DNA of 64,000 bases from NCBI RefSeq assembly GCF_963678635.1, contig NC_087070.1:7658539-7722538 (forward strand), in the 5' to 3' direction. Source of the DNA: Symsagittifera roscoffensis (lineage: Eukaryota; Xenacoelomorpha; Acoela; Convolutidae). A model generated the notes under the pieces. The model was given only the letters and a program-made list of their open reading frames with translations, searched no databases and was not told the DNA's origin. Of this stretch, positions 34,999-46,166 are shown piece by piece. Each line of letters opens with the position of its first letter. Positions within the stretch are counted from its first letter, which is position 1. The translations under genes were made by a program, and so were the position numbers.

Positions 34999-35520
34999 AT
35001 GCCGCAATTCCAAGCAAGACGCATCCCTGAGTTATCACAGAAACTAGTTATCGGGACTTCAAGGACCAAATATATCAAATCAGCTCTAGTAAAATCAACA
35101 ACTCATTCCTACCGCGGCGCAACGCATCAAGATCTATTTGAAACAGTTTTGCAATACAGACCAAAATGCCTTAATACGGTAACAATAGTTGCTGAATACA
35201 ATGACAACAGGCTGCATCCACAAGAAGTGAAATAGCAGTGGAAAAACTTAATTAACCTCGTCACTAACAAGTTTCAGCCCCAGACACTGATCATCCCCAA
35301 AACTGTAAAAACAATGAAAAAAATCGCATAATTGATATTCATAACCATGAGTTGTTTGATTTGATAAATATATTTGTACACACACATACACTCATTGTTT
35401 CACCTAACCTCAACCTAAATCTTACCCCTCAAATGTTCTGCCGTGATGGCGTTCATTTTTCGTTCTACGGCAATGACTTCTGTACTAATTTTCTTGCAAA
35501 TGTAGTCCTTAAATTCTCCG
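34999..35520 (+). pseudogene. Retroelement ORF1, SGNH-esterase-like (copy 2)
   Basis: ATG at 34999 starts MPQFQARR. It carries KLVIGTSRTKYI and VTIVAEYNDN, and a stop at 35233. The C-terminal block CRDGVHFSFYGN at about 35434-35470 lies in another frame. All three SGNH blocks are present in order in this copy, though the first lacks the GDS aspartate and the frame is broken. Confidence 0.6.
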
Positions 35521-35762
35521 CTAATTTGACACCACCGTCCTTCCTCAAATGGCTACTCAAACACGTTGCCTTATTTGTAGAAGCAGCCTGCGAGGAGGAG
35601 GTGTATGGTGCTTCACATGCTCAGCGTACATGCGAAAATTATGGATTTTTATCCAAAAGAATAGCAAGGCGACTTAAGCAATGGCAAGACGGAGACCTTG
35701 ATGGCCTATATAACGAAGGGAAGGCGCTGCAAAAGCGCTTGACAAAAGGAAGAAGAAGATAA
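35352..35762 (+). pseudogene. Fusion of ORF1 end, PHD start and RT start by deletion (copy 2)
   Basis: One open frame of 136 codons runs from the esterase C-terminus through the first part of the PHD region (read in a different frame from the finger). It continues directly into IARRLKQWQDGDLDG. About 0.44 kb present in copy 1 is missing at the joint near ACATGC (35630). The frame is a by-product of the deletion, not a true gene. Confidence 0.65.
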
Positions 35763-37074
35763 CGTTGAAACTGAAGCACAACAGTTCAACAAACTAATGA
35801 ATATTAATAAAATATCAAGAGCAATAGCAAAACTAACGGACACATCCAAAGGCGTCAGAAGAACAGGTTCTTATAGAGAAGCACCCACCATCTGAACCAA
35901 TTGAAGAGAACTATATTACACCAGTCTCAAACGAAAAAAATCCTTTCCATCCATCGATATTTGATCAGATAAACTATCAACATATCAAGAAAGAAGCCAT
36001 AAGAACGCACGGATCTCATGGACCATCTGGCCTTGATGCAAATGAATGAGACGTATTTGAAAACACTTCGGGCAGCAATCAGTCCAGATTTCAAAAACAG
36101 TTGCTAAAATTGCAAAAAAAATGGTCCCCGAAGAAATAAATCCAGAACTAACGGAACCATATAACGCCTATAGAATAATACCCTTAGATAAAAATCCAGG
36201 AGTAAGACCCATCGGCATAGGAGAAGTTATGATAGGACAAACATTAACCAAATGCCTAAAAAACGAACTCATGTCGCTCGGTTCAAACTATCCACTCTGT
36301 CTAGTACAAAAACAGGGCATTAAATATGCAATCCACACGCTAAGAGATGAATACAGCAAAACCTACGCCGATGCTGTCTAGATGATAGATGCCGAAAACG
36401 CTTTTCAACTCGCTAAATCGAAAGCTTGTTTTTCAATTGCTAAATCGAAGCATTGAAAAACATCAAAAAAAACCTGCCCATCTGTTTTAACAGCCGTTAA
36501 GAACTCCTACTCCAATCCATCTGAACTGTTCGTTAACAAAAAAAAACCAGATACTCTCAAGAAGGGACAACCCAAGGGGATCCACTAGCAATGGCCATCT
36601 ATGATAATCCTCATAAAACTTCTATCATAGACAACTCAACCCAGAAATGGTGCGCAGAAAACGGAAACGCAGTCGGTAAATTAAGCAATCCACGAACCGT
36701 CCGCAATAAAATTGTATCACTTTGTAATTTTTTTTGCTACCATGTTAAAGCATCCAAATGGCAATTCTTTGGCAAAGATAAAAAACTCGGTGAAGCTGAA
36801 AGAATCTTCAAAAAAACAAGAATCACTATAATGGCAGGCGCCCAAGTGCTTGGTTCAGTTATAGGAACATAATCTGAATGTAAAAAGTTCCTCGAAAATC
36901 ATAATTAAAAAAAAAAATTAAGGAAAATTGCTAAAACTTCCCGCCAAAACGTTTATGTCTGCTATTCTAAAAGAGTTCAACAAAAACTTCCATTTCTCAC
37001 CAGAACAACGCCTAACACTATGTAAAATTAGAAATATGTGAAAAAAGTATCAAAGAACAATTTATACCTAACAT
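35763..37074 (+). pseudogene. Non-LTR-like RT domain (copy 2), catalytic motif lost
   Basis: Blocks run parallel to copy 1: SHGPSGLDANE (36020), IIPLDKNPGVRPIGIGEVM (36172-36230), YPLCLVQKQGIKYAIHTLRDEY, and a decayed EGTTQGDP (around 36560). A frame 36591-36872 then reads CAENGNAVGKL, HVKASKWQFFG and AERIFKKTRITI. In related enzymes the place of CAEN carries the YADD aspartates, so motif C is destroyed (36651-36662). The thumb-like part ends in GSVIGT. A repeat R1 copy starts at about 37075. Confidence 0.68.
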
Positions 37075-38000
37075 ATGACATCCGACCAGAATGGACATAA
37101 CGCAATTTCGTATTCGAATTTTTATCGGAACATCTGACCGAGAGAATTGATGGTTTTTATGGATTAGTGACGCTAATTAAACAATTAGACGAATTGGGTG
37201 AGTTTAGTTTTGACTAACAAGCTAATTTTTAAAATTTTGATTTGGACGTGAACGACACGTAACCTTTTTATATTTCGAACCAACTGAAACTGCGAAAACA
37301 GAACGACAGAATTCTCAGTGAAAACAACAACAACGGAAATCGTGAGAAACTGATCGAGATTGAAGAAAGAATAGGATTGTCAGAAACTATTCCGAGTTGT
37401 AACGATTGTGCCGCTACTATCGTTAAAAAGCAATTCACGAAAACCAGGAAAGGTGTTGGGACGACGTGTCCAGCGTTCCGCAAAGAAAAAAGGACTTTAT
37501 TTCTCCGGAATCCAGAATCCGGAAGGGTCTCAGGAGATAACTTCAACATTATGTCAATAAACTTTCAGCTTCCTCAGCTTCGTGGAGATTTCCTGAATTG
37601 AATTAATAACATCCAAATTCGTTTTCAGATCATGAGAAGGTAGGAGTTGAGGGAAAGGGTTGATCCATCTTCGACGGAGATGATGATTTTTATCTACTGA
37701 ACAAAAACAATAGTAATATAATAAATAAGTAGTAGCCCTGTACTTAGGAGTAAACTCGTGGTCTGGGAATACTGAGACCCAGCCATGAGCTCAATATTTG
37801 GCATATAATCAAGTTAATCAGAGCGTTCTGATCGAAGTCGGAAACAGTAATGTTTTTTTTTCGTCGACCCGCTGCTAGAAAGACCACCAAACGAACTGGC
37901 TTTGTCAGAGACGGTGAAAAGCATGTAGAGCTGTGTTTAGACGCTAAACAGTCGTTTTAGAATCTAGCATTATTTTCCGTCGATATGTACTTCCAGGCGA
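37075..38000 (+). repeat. Dispersed repeat R1, copy 2
   Basis: Closely similar to 31416-32345, including GTGAGT at 37199 and the CxxC frame (open at about 37280-37601). Several substitutions keep the protein similar (for example CNDCAATIV and GVGTTCPAFRKE unchanged). Confidence 0.7.
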
Positions 38001-39796
38001 ATGTTACATAGATATTTTTATGGCGCTCCTGGGTGTTATTCTTTTTTATTAACATCATGACCGGCAGAACCGTTCACAACCATTCCGCGCCAAAGGGATG
38101 CTCAAAATAAGGCCCTAACCAACGGGGCGGAAGGGGAGTTCGGACCACGGGAGCCTTCCGGACTCCCGTGAATAGCTTTTCAACCTAGTAAAATCACGTA
38201 CCAGGAAGGGTGGGGGGATTGGCCGTCCCGCCGTTCTCTGAGAGGTTTGTGACCAAAAACACTTGAATACATACAGAAAAACAAACAAAAAGTAGTATAT
38301 TACCTAGGAAAAAACAAAAAATAAATAAATAACCGAAAAAAAACAAAAACAGTAAAAAAAAAAAAATACAAAATCAGTAGAAAACATCCCCCCAGACGAG
38401 ATGTGATCTGACCCTCCCGTTTGTTGTTGTTAAATATATTGATGTTACAGGCATTTTTTTAGTCAGGATTGGCCCGTTTGTGGTGCTTGTACTGTAGGCT
38501 TGTTTGAGTATTTAAGCACGTTAATGCTAATATGCGCTCAATCCGGAAGGGTCTCGGGATTAGAGAAGAAGACTGATCCGGCAAGCAGTGCAAGGAGCGA
38601 CAAGAAGGGGCTCAAGGACAACAGCAATCGACTGTTGGGTATCGTTAACAAGTTTTGTATCCCTTTTGGTATAAAAAGTAGGATATTAATCTGTGGGGGG
38701 CTCGACAGTGACTGCACTGTAGTGACGCTTCACCGAACTGCATTTTTCCGGGTTAAACACCTTAATTCGGCTATTGAACAAACCCGAAGGGGTATAATAT
38801 TACTATTATTACTTTTTATACAGCCTATATTAAAACTCCTATACTGTTTTTCAGTGCAAAACACAATAAGCAGACTTGTTTTTAGGGTCAAAATAGCAAT
38901 ATTTTGATCCCCCCACAAATCTCGATGTCTGATTCATCTTTTTGAAATGAAAAAAAAACGCAAAATTAGTGAGTTACATTGTAACTTTACTAGTATAATT
39001 GGTAGAACCGGTTGAGTTTAGTTCAGAGGCGGTTGGAACTAATTGGATACCAAAAACCGATTTTTCTTGATTTTTGAAAAAACCAAAGGCTACAAAAAAA
39101 GAAATTTTTTTGAAATTTTGAGTTAGGACAGTAAAAGATATTGTTCGGACAACGTTCGCAGGTGAATCGACAGGTTTTAAAACCCGTTTGCCGATAACCT
39201 TCCTGGTTACAATGAAATCGGACTTAACGTGTTTGATTTAGTGGATTCATCAATCAGGAAGGGTCCAAATAGCCTTGTTTTTGGCTAATTTTTTCAGCTG
39301 GAACGTTTTAGATCGGATCTTTTGCCTTGAACTAGAAACTTATAGGCCTTCTGAGCTCGGACCAATAATTTTTAGGTCGAAAATATCAGAATTTTGAAAA
39401 AAGTTAGGCGGAACCTATAAGAGAGAAAAATTTTTAACTTTAGAAAAAAGAAGTTTTGGTTAATAACTTTGGAACAACTGGACAAATCCAGTTGATCTTG
39501 GTACCATTAGATCAGAAATTAGGTGAGCTTTCTTATTGAAACTTCAATTTTTCGCAGTAGAGAGCGTGATAATTTTTTAAGACTGTTTTTAGCAATTTTA
39601 CCAACTAGTGAATGTAGACCCTTCACGTTTTGTAAAAAAAATTTTTTGGAAAGCCCTTATACATCTACCAAAGGGTAGTAACGGTTGAATCAGGCAACTG
39701 TACGCTGTTTTAGACAAATAGGGAGGGCTAAGGAAAACAGAAAACCATAGTCGAGTCGAAGCTGGGCTGGTTATGAGACCCTTCAGAGTTAAGGAG
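38001..39796. other. Remainder of duplicated unit copy 2
   Basis: Matches 32346-34065. It contains the open frame 38500-38907 (135 codons in this copy), the hairpin duplicate 38705-38720, and AATCCGGAAGGGTCTC at 38541. No known gene. Confidence 0.45.
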
Positions 39797-39949
39797 AATT
39801 GTCAAATAAGCAGCTTAGCTTCGATCCGGAAGGGTCTAAGGACGGAAAATACACCCTTCCCAGTTAGTTCCTACAGCCTAAGAGCATCGGAGAACGTATC
39901 CGGAAGGATATCGGGCGAAAATTTTAAAAGGTCCGTGAAAGCTGCTATT
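39797..39949 (+). other. Sequence leading into the minisatellite, with CCGGAAGG motifs
   Basis: TCCGGAAGGGTCTAAGGAC (39825) and ATCCGGAAGGATATCGGGCG (39908) resemble the motif found in repeat R1. The open frame 39773-40021 reads through into the minisatellite and includes SGRISGENF, similar to SGRVSGDNF of R1. Confidence 0.45.
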
Positions 39950-40224
39950 GCCAATCCGGAAGGGGTACTAGTTTTGCCAATCCGGAGGGGGCCTAATTTT
40001 GCCAATCCGGAGGGGTACTAATTTTGCCAATCCGGAGGGGTCCTGTTTTTGCCAATAAGGAGGGGTCCCAATATTGTCAATCCGGTGGGGTCCCAATTTT
40101 GCCAATCCGGAGGGGTCCTGTTTTTGCCAATCCGGAGGGGTCCTGTTTTTGCCAATCCGGAGGGGTCCCAATTTTGCCAATCCGGAGGGATCCCAATTTT
40201 GTCAATCCGGAAGGGTCCATTTTT
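39950..40224. repeat. 25-bp minisatellite, eleven units
   Basis: The unit is GCCAATCCGGAGGGGTCCCA followed by ATTTT, with variable bases TCCCA/TCCTG/TACTA after GGGG. Eleven consecutive units are 24 to 26 bases each. Because 25 is not a multiple of three, all three frames are open on the plus strand and encode PIRRGP-type repeats. The core AATCCGGAGGGG is a slight variant of the AATCCGGAAGGG motif seen elsewhere in the window. Confidence 0.92.
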
Positions 40225-41049
40225 GTCAAAACTTAAGTAGACAAAAGAAAAGTAAATGGTAAAAAGTTATTAGGTTATTAGGAGTCAGGCTAGGAACCAG
40301 TGACTGCACTGGTAACTTGCCTTTTATAAAAGACCAGACTAAAATAAAACAGGTCTAAGCCCAGTTATTCGCGATATTAGGTCTAAACTTAAGTTTGTCA
40401 CTGATTTTTGTGGATTGAAAACCTAATCGTTTTTTGGAAAAGTGGTTCATTGAGGACTTTAGTAGGTCTAGCTCGGGCAATCCGAAGGCAGATAGGTAAC
40501 ACAGGACTCGTGGTGCAATAGACGCCCATTTGAGAAATTTACTGCCTTCATCTGTTGTCTGTTTGGTGCGGCACCGAACAGGGAAAGCTATTTCTTTAGA
40601 AACAGGTTCAACTATTATATTGTGACTGACTAAAGTACAATACACATAGGTTTTTCATTGAAAATTTTTTTTTCCTTCATTTTCAGTTTTAAATCAAAAA
40701 TATCTGCTCTTGATTGGGTAGTGAGCACACTATTTTTTAAAAAATATTGATATCATCAGACTGTGCTAGCTTCATATCTTACAACTAATAGTCGATTATT
40801 GTGAAAAAATTGTATACACGCTGTACTGTGACAACATACAAGAATTCGTGGTCACTATTTAAGTGAAACTTTTGGAATTTATTGTGTTGTGTTATTATTA
40901 TGAGTAGTCAAATAATAAGGACACTTGCAATCGAATTGAGTGTATAAGCAGTAAGAAGTGATAAATTAAAATTGAGTCTAGACAAGTCAAGTATACCTGA
41001 ACTAAGTGATAGCTCTACGAAATTCATACCAGAGAAACAAAGAAAGGCA
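40225..41049 (+). other. Presumed upstream/leader region of the gag-pol element
   Basis: No long frame on the plus strand; 40355-40645 minus is an unrecognised chance-like frame. It contains the ACTG-loop hairpin (40296-40313) and A+T-rich sequence from 40640. I looked for a match to sequence downstream of the cassette (60.6-62.3 kb) that would reveal an LTR pair and saw none. The G+C content rises sharply after about 41000. Confidence 0.4.
40296..40313 (+). other. ACTG-loop hairpin, site 2
   Basis: ACCAGTG-ACTG-CACTGGT, a perfect 7-bp stem. It shares AGTGACTGCACT with sites at 33037 and 60871, while the outer stem bases differ and remain paired. Confidence 0.5.
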
Positions 41050-42756
41050 ATGAGCGACCCTTTTGTGGAATGGAACACACGAACCCGGATCGACAAAGGG
41101 AAGAAAGTTTCAGGCGGAATGGTTGAAACCAGGAGTCAAAAGTCCTCATAAAGACAAAAAGCAATGTTAGAAGTAGAGGTCCATCCGAAACCTGCCATGG
41201 ATGAGAACCGGGACGGACATGGACCGGAAGGGAGAGGAAATAGAAGGCCACTGTTCAGAGGTTCAAATGGCCACAGCCTTTGCACCTCTGAACAGGTCTT
41301 TGGAAACATTCCTAACGAGGTTATCTAGAACCATCAAGAAGCTACTCCGGTAGAACAAGGCCAAGATTTTGCCACTTGCACCGGGACTCTAGACCGAGAA
41401 AAGATGACGGACCTGTCCGACATCTCTACTGAAAATGTGGCGACCACAAGATCACCCACAGACAACAACATGATGCATGGCGTGACAGAGAAACCGGCAA
41501 CGTCCTCCTCGTTTTTAGAAAGAGTGAAGAACACTTTGGGAAACTTCTTTCCAATTACCATGGGAACGGGTACAGGCGATGAAGCAGAAACCCAGGAAGA
41601 AGAGAAGGACGATGACGAGTAAGATGGCTCCGGATCTCAAGTCAGCCTCAATAGTTCGACTCAGGAGAATGACGCATACACCGATAGAGGGAATGGCTCC
41701 ATGGACCAATTTGGTGTAGTCAGGACAAAAAGCAAGACCACAAATGGATCAGGCCAGTCAGGAGACTTTGTGACCAAGACGAATTGGGAGATGCGAACTG
41801 GGATGAACAGAAACACAGGGCTATGTAACGCACCTGCGGATCATGAAGAGACGTCGAGGCAGAGAATCAAGACCCGAGTCTCGACCAGCACCAAGCTACC
41901 TGGAACCGACAGGGTGACGCCATTAATGGACAACGGAGCATCAATCAAAGAAGCCTTGACCAACATAGTGGGAAGCTTAGGAGAACAGAATAAACAGATG
42001 TCTTTAAGAATGAGGGAACTAGAAAGGGCAGTCCACATCAAGAGAGAAAACCTGCGGGAAGAGATCAACCGCAACAGACAAGAAGTTAGCAGAAGCGAAA
42101 AACGCTTGAAGTAAAGAACGGATGAACACTTGGCTAAGAACTTGTCGCAAATGACTAGGGAAGCCGAGCAGAGAGAATTACAATTGAGAGATGACATGGA
42201 GAAGTTGAAAATTCAACAAGAGCAGACTCTTGGCACTCTTGTCACGAAGATCGACGCGATGATGGAGAGGCGATCTCAGGCTATCATGGATAGGTTGGAT
42301 GGGCTACTGGGCAGCAGGAGTGGATCGAAGAATGGAGAACCGAACTCAGGAGAACCCAGCAGGGAGCTGAGAGTGAACTTCAATGAACAACCGATTAGGA
42401 GAGGAACATATGGATCCACTAGAGGAAGGGGCAGTTCATCCAGCTATGCCACAGGGGACTATAGGCCACGGAGCCTAAACATCAGAAAAAGTTCAACTGG
42501 CAACAGACCGACCTCAAACGAACGACCGACGCCAGATACACATGCGACTGGTAGATGTGATTCCAGGAACTGGAGTCATGCGAATCAAGGAAGAAGTCAC
42601 CCCAGCGATTCGGACAGGAGGGAAAACCCAGAGCCTCTATCAGGGGGCAATGATGCCGAAGCGGGGCATTCAAGAGACGCTATATTCATGGCCACAGCCT
42701 TTGAACCTACCTTTGAACAGGTCTTTGGAAACATTCCTAACGGGGTTATCTAGAAC
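41050..42756 (+). pseudogene. Ty3/gypsy-type gag, N-terminal half
   Basis: ATG at 41050 (MSDPFVEWNTR) opens a frame that can be followed in one phase to TAG 42751-42753, interrupted by stops near 41147, 41325, 41623 and 42112. The protein is polar. Acidic runs (EEEKDDDE) are followed by a long heptad-rich coiled coil (about 41940-42290) and then a Ser/Gly/Arg-rich part (RRGTYGSTRGRGSSSS). Coiled coils and such linkers are usual in retroelement gag. A segment of about 70 bases near 41267 is repeated at 42688. With four nonsense codons it is non-functional, unless the sequence contains errors. Confidence 0.6.
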
Positions 42757-44076
42757 CAATGAACGCAGTGAAAAGTCCAGAAGAGTTTTTAAGAAACCAA
42801 GATGGTATAAAGATGAATCTGATGGCTGCATTGATACCTGGATAGAGATAATGTACTGCATTTTGAAGAGGAGGACTTGTCAGAAAGACAAGAATGCAGT
42901 GCTCTCACCAGTAACCTGGAAGTGACAGCCCTAAACTGTGTGTTGGCCAAAAAGCAAAACCAGCGGGACACTGCTGAGAAAAACTTTGAAATCTTGTTAA
43001 ATCGTTTTGGCTCAGGGGTGCAAGGACACCAAGCAATGGTGCGCTTCGAGAAACGGAAGCAATGTGAAGACGAGGCGATAGACAAGTTTCAAGACGATTT
43101 GGAGATGCTTAGAAGGCGTAGCCAACTACGTAAGTCGAACAGAAGGATGAGCCTGGCAGTAGCTGCAAAATTCATCGATGGTGTGAAGAATGATGAGCTT
43201 CGATTGATGTTAGCGACATATTACTCACCTTTTTCAACCAATGCGCCAACACCAGAGGAGTTGAGACTCAAGTCAAATGAATATCTTTTACTGAAGCCTC
43301 CATCGAGATCTGGATATTACAAAAACATTTATGGCAACTTTAACAATGGACCAGCAAACCAAGGTAACAATTGGTACAAACCAAGGGACGATGTGGACAA
43401 GAGACGCTCTTGTGCAAATTGCCCATCGACGGACCATCATGTGTCAGTATGCCCAACCTACAACTAGGGCATGAAAGCAATAGGCTTAAGCCTCGAGGAC
43501 GAAGATGCCTCAGAGGTCGATCATGTAGATTTCATGAGGGGATTATTTGCGAAATTTGGCCCAAGGGGTTTCTTTTGTAACTTGGAAGGTCATTTTAAAT
43601 CGGATTGTCCACAATTTTGGGATGGTATGGCAGACATCAAGCATCCAAGGCATGAGGAAGCTTAATCGGTTGTGAAAGCCAGCAAGGCTCGCCTAATGAG
43701 TGAAGCGGAGGCACGCAGAAAGGAGAAACCGCAAGAGTTGGCAACAAAGAAGATGCAGGCAGTAACTGAAGAAATGCGTGAACCTGAACCAACAACTGCG
43801 GCAGATAACTTCAAGATCGACTATAGGGCAGTCGCGTGGGATGCTCTAAACAGAACCCAGCAGGAGTTGGTGACAAAGGAGATCGAAAAAAAAGTGAAGC
43901 TCGAGCTAGAGAACGAAAAAATTCAGGAAAGGCTAAACGCCTCCGAGGCAACAGAAGTCGAAGAAACGAAAGCACGAAGTTTGACCATGAAACTAAACGT
44001 GATCTCTGGGCAGATGTTCGGAATGGTGACACAAGGAAGCAGAATACAGTCAATAAGGGGTAGAGGCACGCATTGA
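42757..44076 (+). pseudogene. Ty3/gypsy-type gag, capsid and nucleocapsid half
   Basis: After frame changes near 42757 and 42870, a frame from 42877 carries a retrotransposon-gag-like capsid region (FEKRKQCEDEAIDKFQDDLEMLRRRS, shown here in part: KFQDDLEMLRR at about 43085). Next is a first zinc-knuckle-like CxxC-H-C segment (CANCPSTDHHVSVCP, 43411-43455). A second (FFCNLEGHFKSDCPQ, about 43570-43612) has its second cysteine position occupied by Leu/Glu. The frame goes on as a charged coiled-coil region to 44076, with stops at 43468 and 43663. Nucleocapsid knuckles would package the element RNA. Confidence 0.65.
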
Positions 44077-45094
44077 GTCGAGGGCTGAGCGAGCGTTGTT
44101 GACAACTGGTGGCCCTCGAACGAAGAAACTCCACGGGCGCTACGTGGATGTCTATGGACCGTATCAAGTGATGTTGAACGTTGACGGGATAAGTATCTAC
44201 ACTAGGATCTACGTCACAACAGATAGTGACCAAATGGGGCAAATCTATTTGGGTCAGGAAGAACTTAGGGTCCGTAGAATCGGCTATAGATGCCATGATG
44301 GAGCAAGATGCCATGATGCACATAGGGTACGAGGCAGATGTGACTTCACATCTGCTAGCCACCAATGGGAAGAAAGTTGGAGTGACAGGACTACTGGATA
44401 CGGGAGCAGTTGTAAGCGTGATGCCAATAAAGACTTGGGAAAGGATGGGCTTCACGAGGGAAGATCTAATTTCAACGAATCTCAAACTAGCGGCCGCCAA
44501 GCGCGGATCAATCTACGTGGCCAGAAGGAGTCCAATAACGGTCCTTTACATGGGAGGACGCGATCTTTGAATGAGCTTCCTGGTGGTTGAGAATTTAGAC
44601 AATTCAGACCAATTCACCCTGGGACGTGATTTTGTCCGGAACTTCAATGTGATGGTTGACTTCAACAACGGCCTAATAAGGATTAGAAACCTGGACCGGA
44701 AGTATGTTAAGAAACCAATTGATAGAATAATAACAGATGAAAACAAGGTACCATTTTTTTTAGATATAAAGGTAAAACTACAGCCGGGACAAGCTGTAAT
44801 AGCAATTTTTAGGATGAGATATTTAAATTCGCTAAGTGATAGTCAACAAGTTTGTCTGATACCCAACCCAAATAGTCAAAGCTCGGTGGTTTTAGGCCGG
44901 AAGTTTTCAGTAACACGATACGGGATGAGTGCCAGTGTGTTGTTGAATACACTGGACACCATGGTTACAATCCAGCGAGGAAAGAAACTTGGTTACGCTT
45001 TGCCGATGAAAACCGACTATGGTGAGACACAAAACTTGAAGAGATATAATGTGAAAGACTGCTCGAATCATGCTGATAAAGATAAAAATTTTTA
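44072..45094 (+). pseudogene. Pol N-terminal part with aspartic protease
   Basis: The frame 44072-44300 (ALLTTGGPRTKKLHGRYVDVYGPY) shifts into the frame used up to 45094. The protease active-site motif LLDTGAVVSVMP (44391-44426) is intact, followed by a flap-like region and FTLGRDFV (the C-terminal conserved G-R-D/N block, about 44620). A TGA at 44568-44570 interrupts the frame between them. Retroelement proteases cleave Gag and Gag-Pol. The stretch 44700-45094 is a linker, also typical of this element, with no recognised domain. Confidence 0.72.
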
Positions 45095-46166
45095 ATGAAA
45101 ATTGATGAATTTAAATCTGTTAATAAACTGTTTTCAATGAAATCCGGAACGGATGACGGCTTGTCGAGCTTCTCGAATTTTCTGGAACGCCCCTTGTCAT
45201 ACGAACTAGAATCCGACAAATTGGTTTTGCCGGAAATAGAACACTTGAGAGGGAAAATAGGTGAGCGAGAATTTGAACAATTAAGGGCGGTTTTAAATCG
45301 CAATGCGGACGTATTTTCAAAACATAAGGCGGACATCGGTTGCTGCAACTTCGTCGAATACGAAAAAGAATTAGAGGAAGGCGCCATTCCTCATAGGGAA
45401 GGCGCAAGGCGAATGACGCCTCATAAATCGGAAGCGTGCCGAGCGGAAATAGAAATGTTGCTCGAATACGACATGATAGAACCCTCGAAATTGCCTTAGG
45501 CTTGAGGGGTAGTCATGGCCAAGAAGAAGGTGGTGTAGCTTAGGTTCTATTGAGACTTTCGTTACCTGAATGCAGTGACAAAAAAAAGATGCGTACCCGA
45601 TACCGCGAAAAGACGAGAGCCTCTCGAAACTTGGCGACGCCAAGTTCTTCACCACACTGGGATTGAGTTCTGCCTTCTGGCAGGTCCCACAGCGGAAGAC
45701 GGACAGAGAAAAGACCGGTTTTGCATGTGAATTGGGGTTGTACCAGTGGAAGAGGATGTTCTTTGGCTTGTGCAACGCCACGGCCACTTTTCAATGTCTG
45801 AATGCTCAGGCTTTGACCAAGGTGACGAAGAAGTACAGGAACTTTGTGATGTGTTATGTGGAGGACGTGGTCATAGCAAAACCCACCTTGGAAGACCACA
45901 TTGGTCGGCTCGATGAGGTCTTTGGTTGCATGAAAAGAGCAGGCTTGAAATGCAAACCATCGAAATGGGAAATCCTCAGGGATTCAATCAAGTATCTGGG
46001 AAGAATTGTGGACAGGCATGGCGTAAGGCCGGACCCGGAAGCAGTAGAGGCTGTGTTGACATGGAAGGCTCCCAGAACGGACACACAACTCATGAGCTTC
46101 CTAGGATTTGCCAATTATTACCATGAATTCATAAAAGGGTACGCAGACAAGGTACTCAGAAACTGA
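45095..46166 (+). pseudogene. Ty3/gypsy reverse transcriptase, active-site residues lost
   Basis: The sequence starts with a linker and HREGARRMTPHKSEACRAEI (fingers entrance), then GVVMAKKK and DFRYLNAVT. After a frame change comes motif A reading FFTTLGLSSAFWQV (45645-45680), where the catalytic Asp of LDL is Gly. QWKRMFFGLCNATATFQ (motif B) follows, then motif C reading YVEDV (45854-45868) instead of YVDD. Next are HIGRLDEVFGCMKRAGLKC and FLGFANYYHEFIKGYAD. The order and spacing are those of Ty3/gypsy RT. Loss of two of three catalytic aspartates means no polymerase activity. Confidence 0.88.

Larger units (their letters stand above)
34074..39796. repeat. Tandem duplication, copy 2 (5.7 kb)
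   Basis: It is collinear with copy 1 (26574-34065) but has a single 311-bp-equivalent segment, no internal ORF1/PHD duplication, and a deletion joining the PHD frame to the RT start at about 35632. It begins and ends at the same sequences as copy 1. Confidence 0.85.

Noticed and set aside
39950-40224. CRISPR-like array
   Set aside because: Units are contiguous 25-bp repeats without spacers, in a eukaryotic context; it is a minisatellite.
40024-40262. Proteins with PIRRGP repeats in three frames
   Set aside because: They are a consequence of the 25-bp minisatellite, which keeps all frames open; no start context or conservation.
40565-40586. GGTGCGGCACCGAACAGGG resembling a tRNA primer-binding site for the gag-pol element
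   Set aside because: It does not give a proper CCA-ended tRNA complement, and no LTR end precedes it; similarity to known lysine-tRNA sites is partial.
43811-44500. Long minus-strand frame of 229 codons opposite gag-pol
   Set aside because: It is antisense to recognised protease and gag coding sequence and has serine/leucine-rich shadow composition; the same applies to other long minus-strand frames at 45-60 kb.
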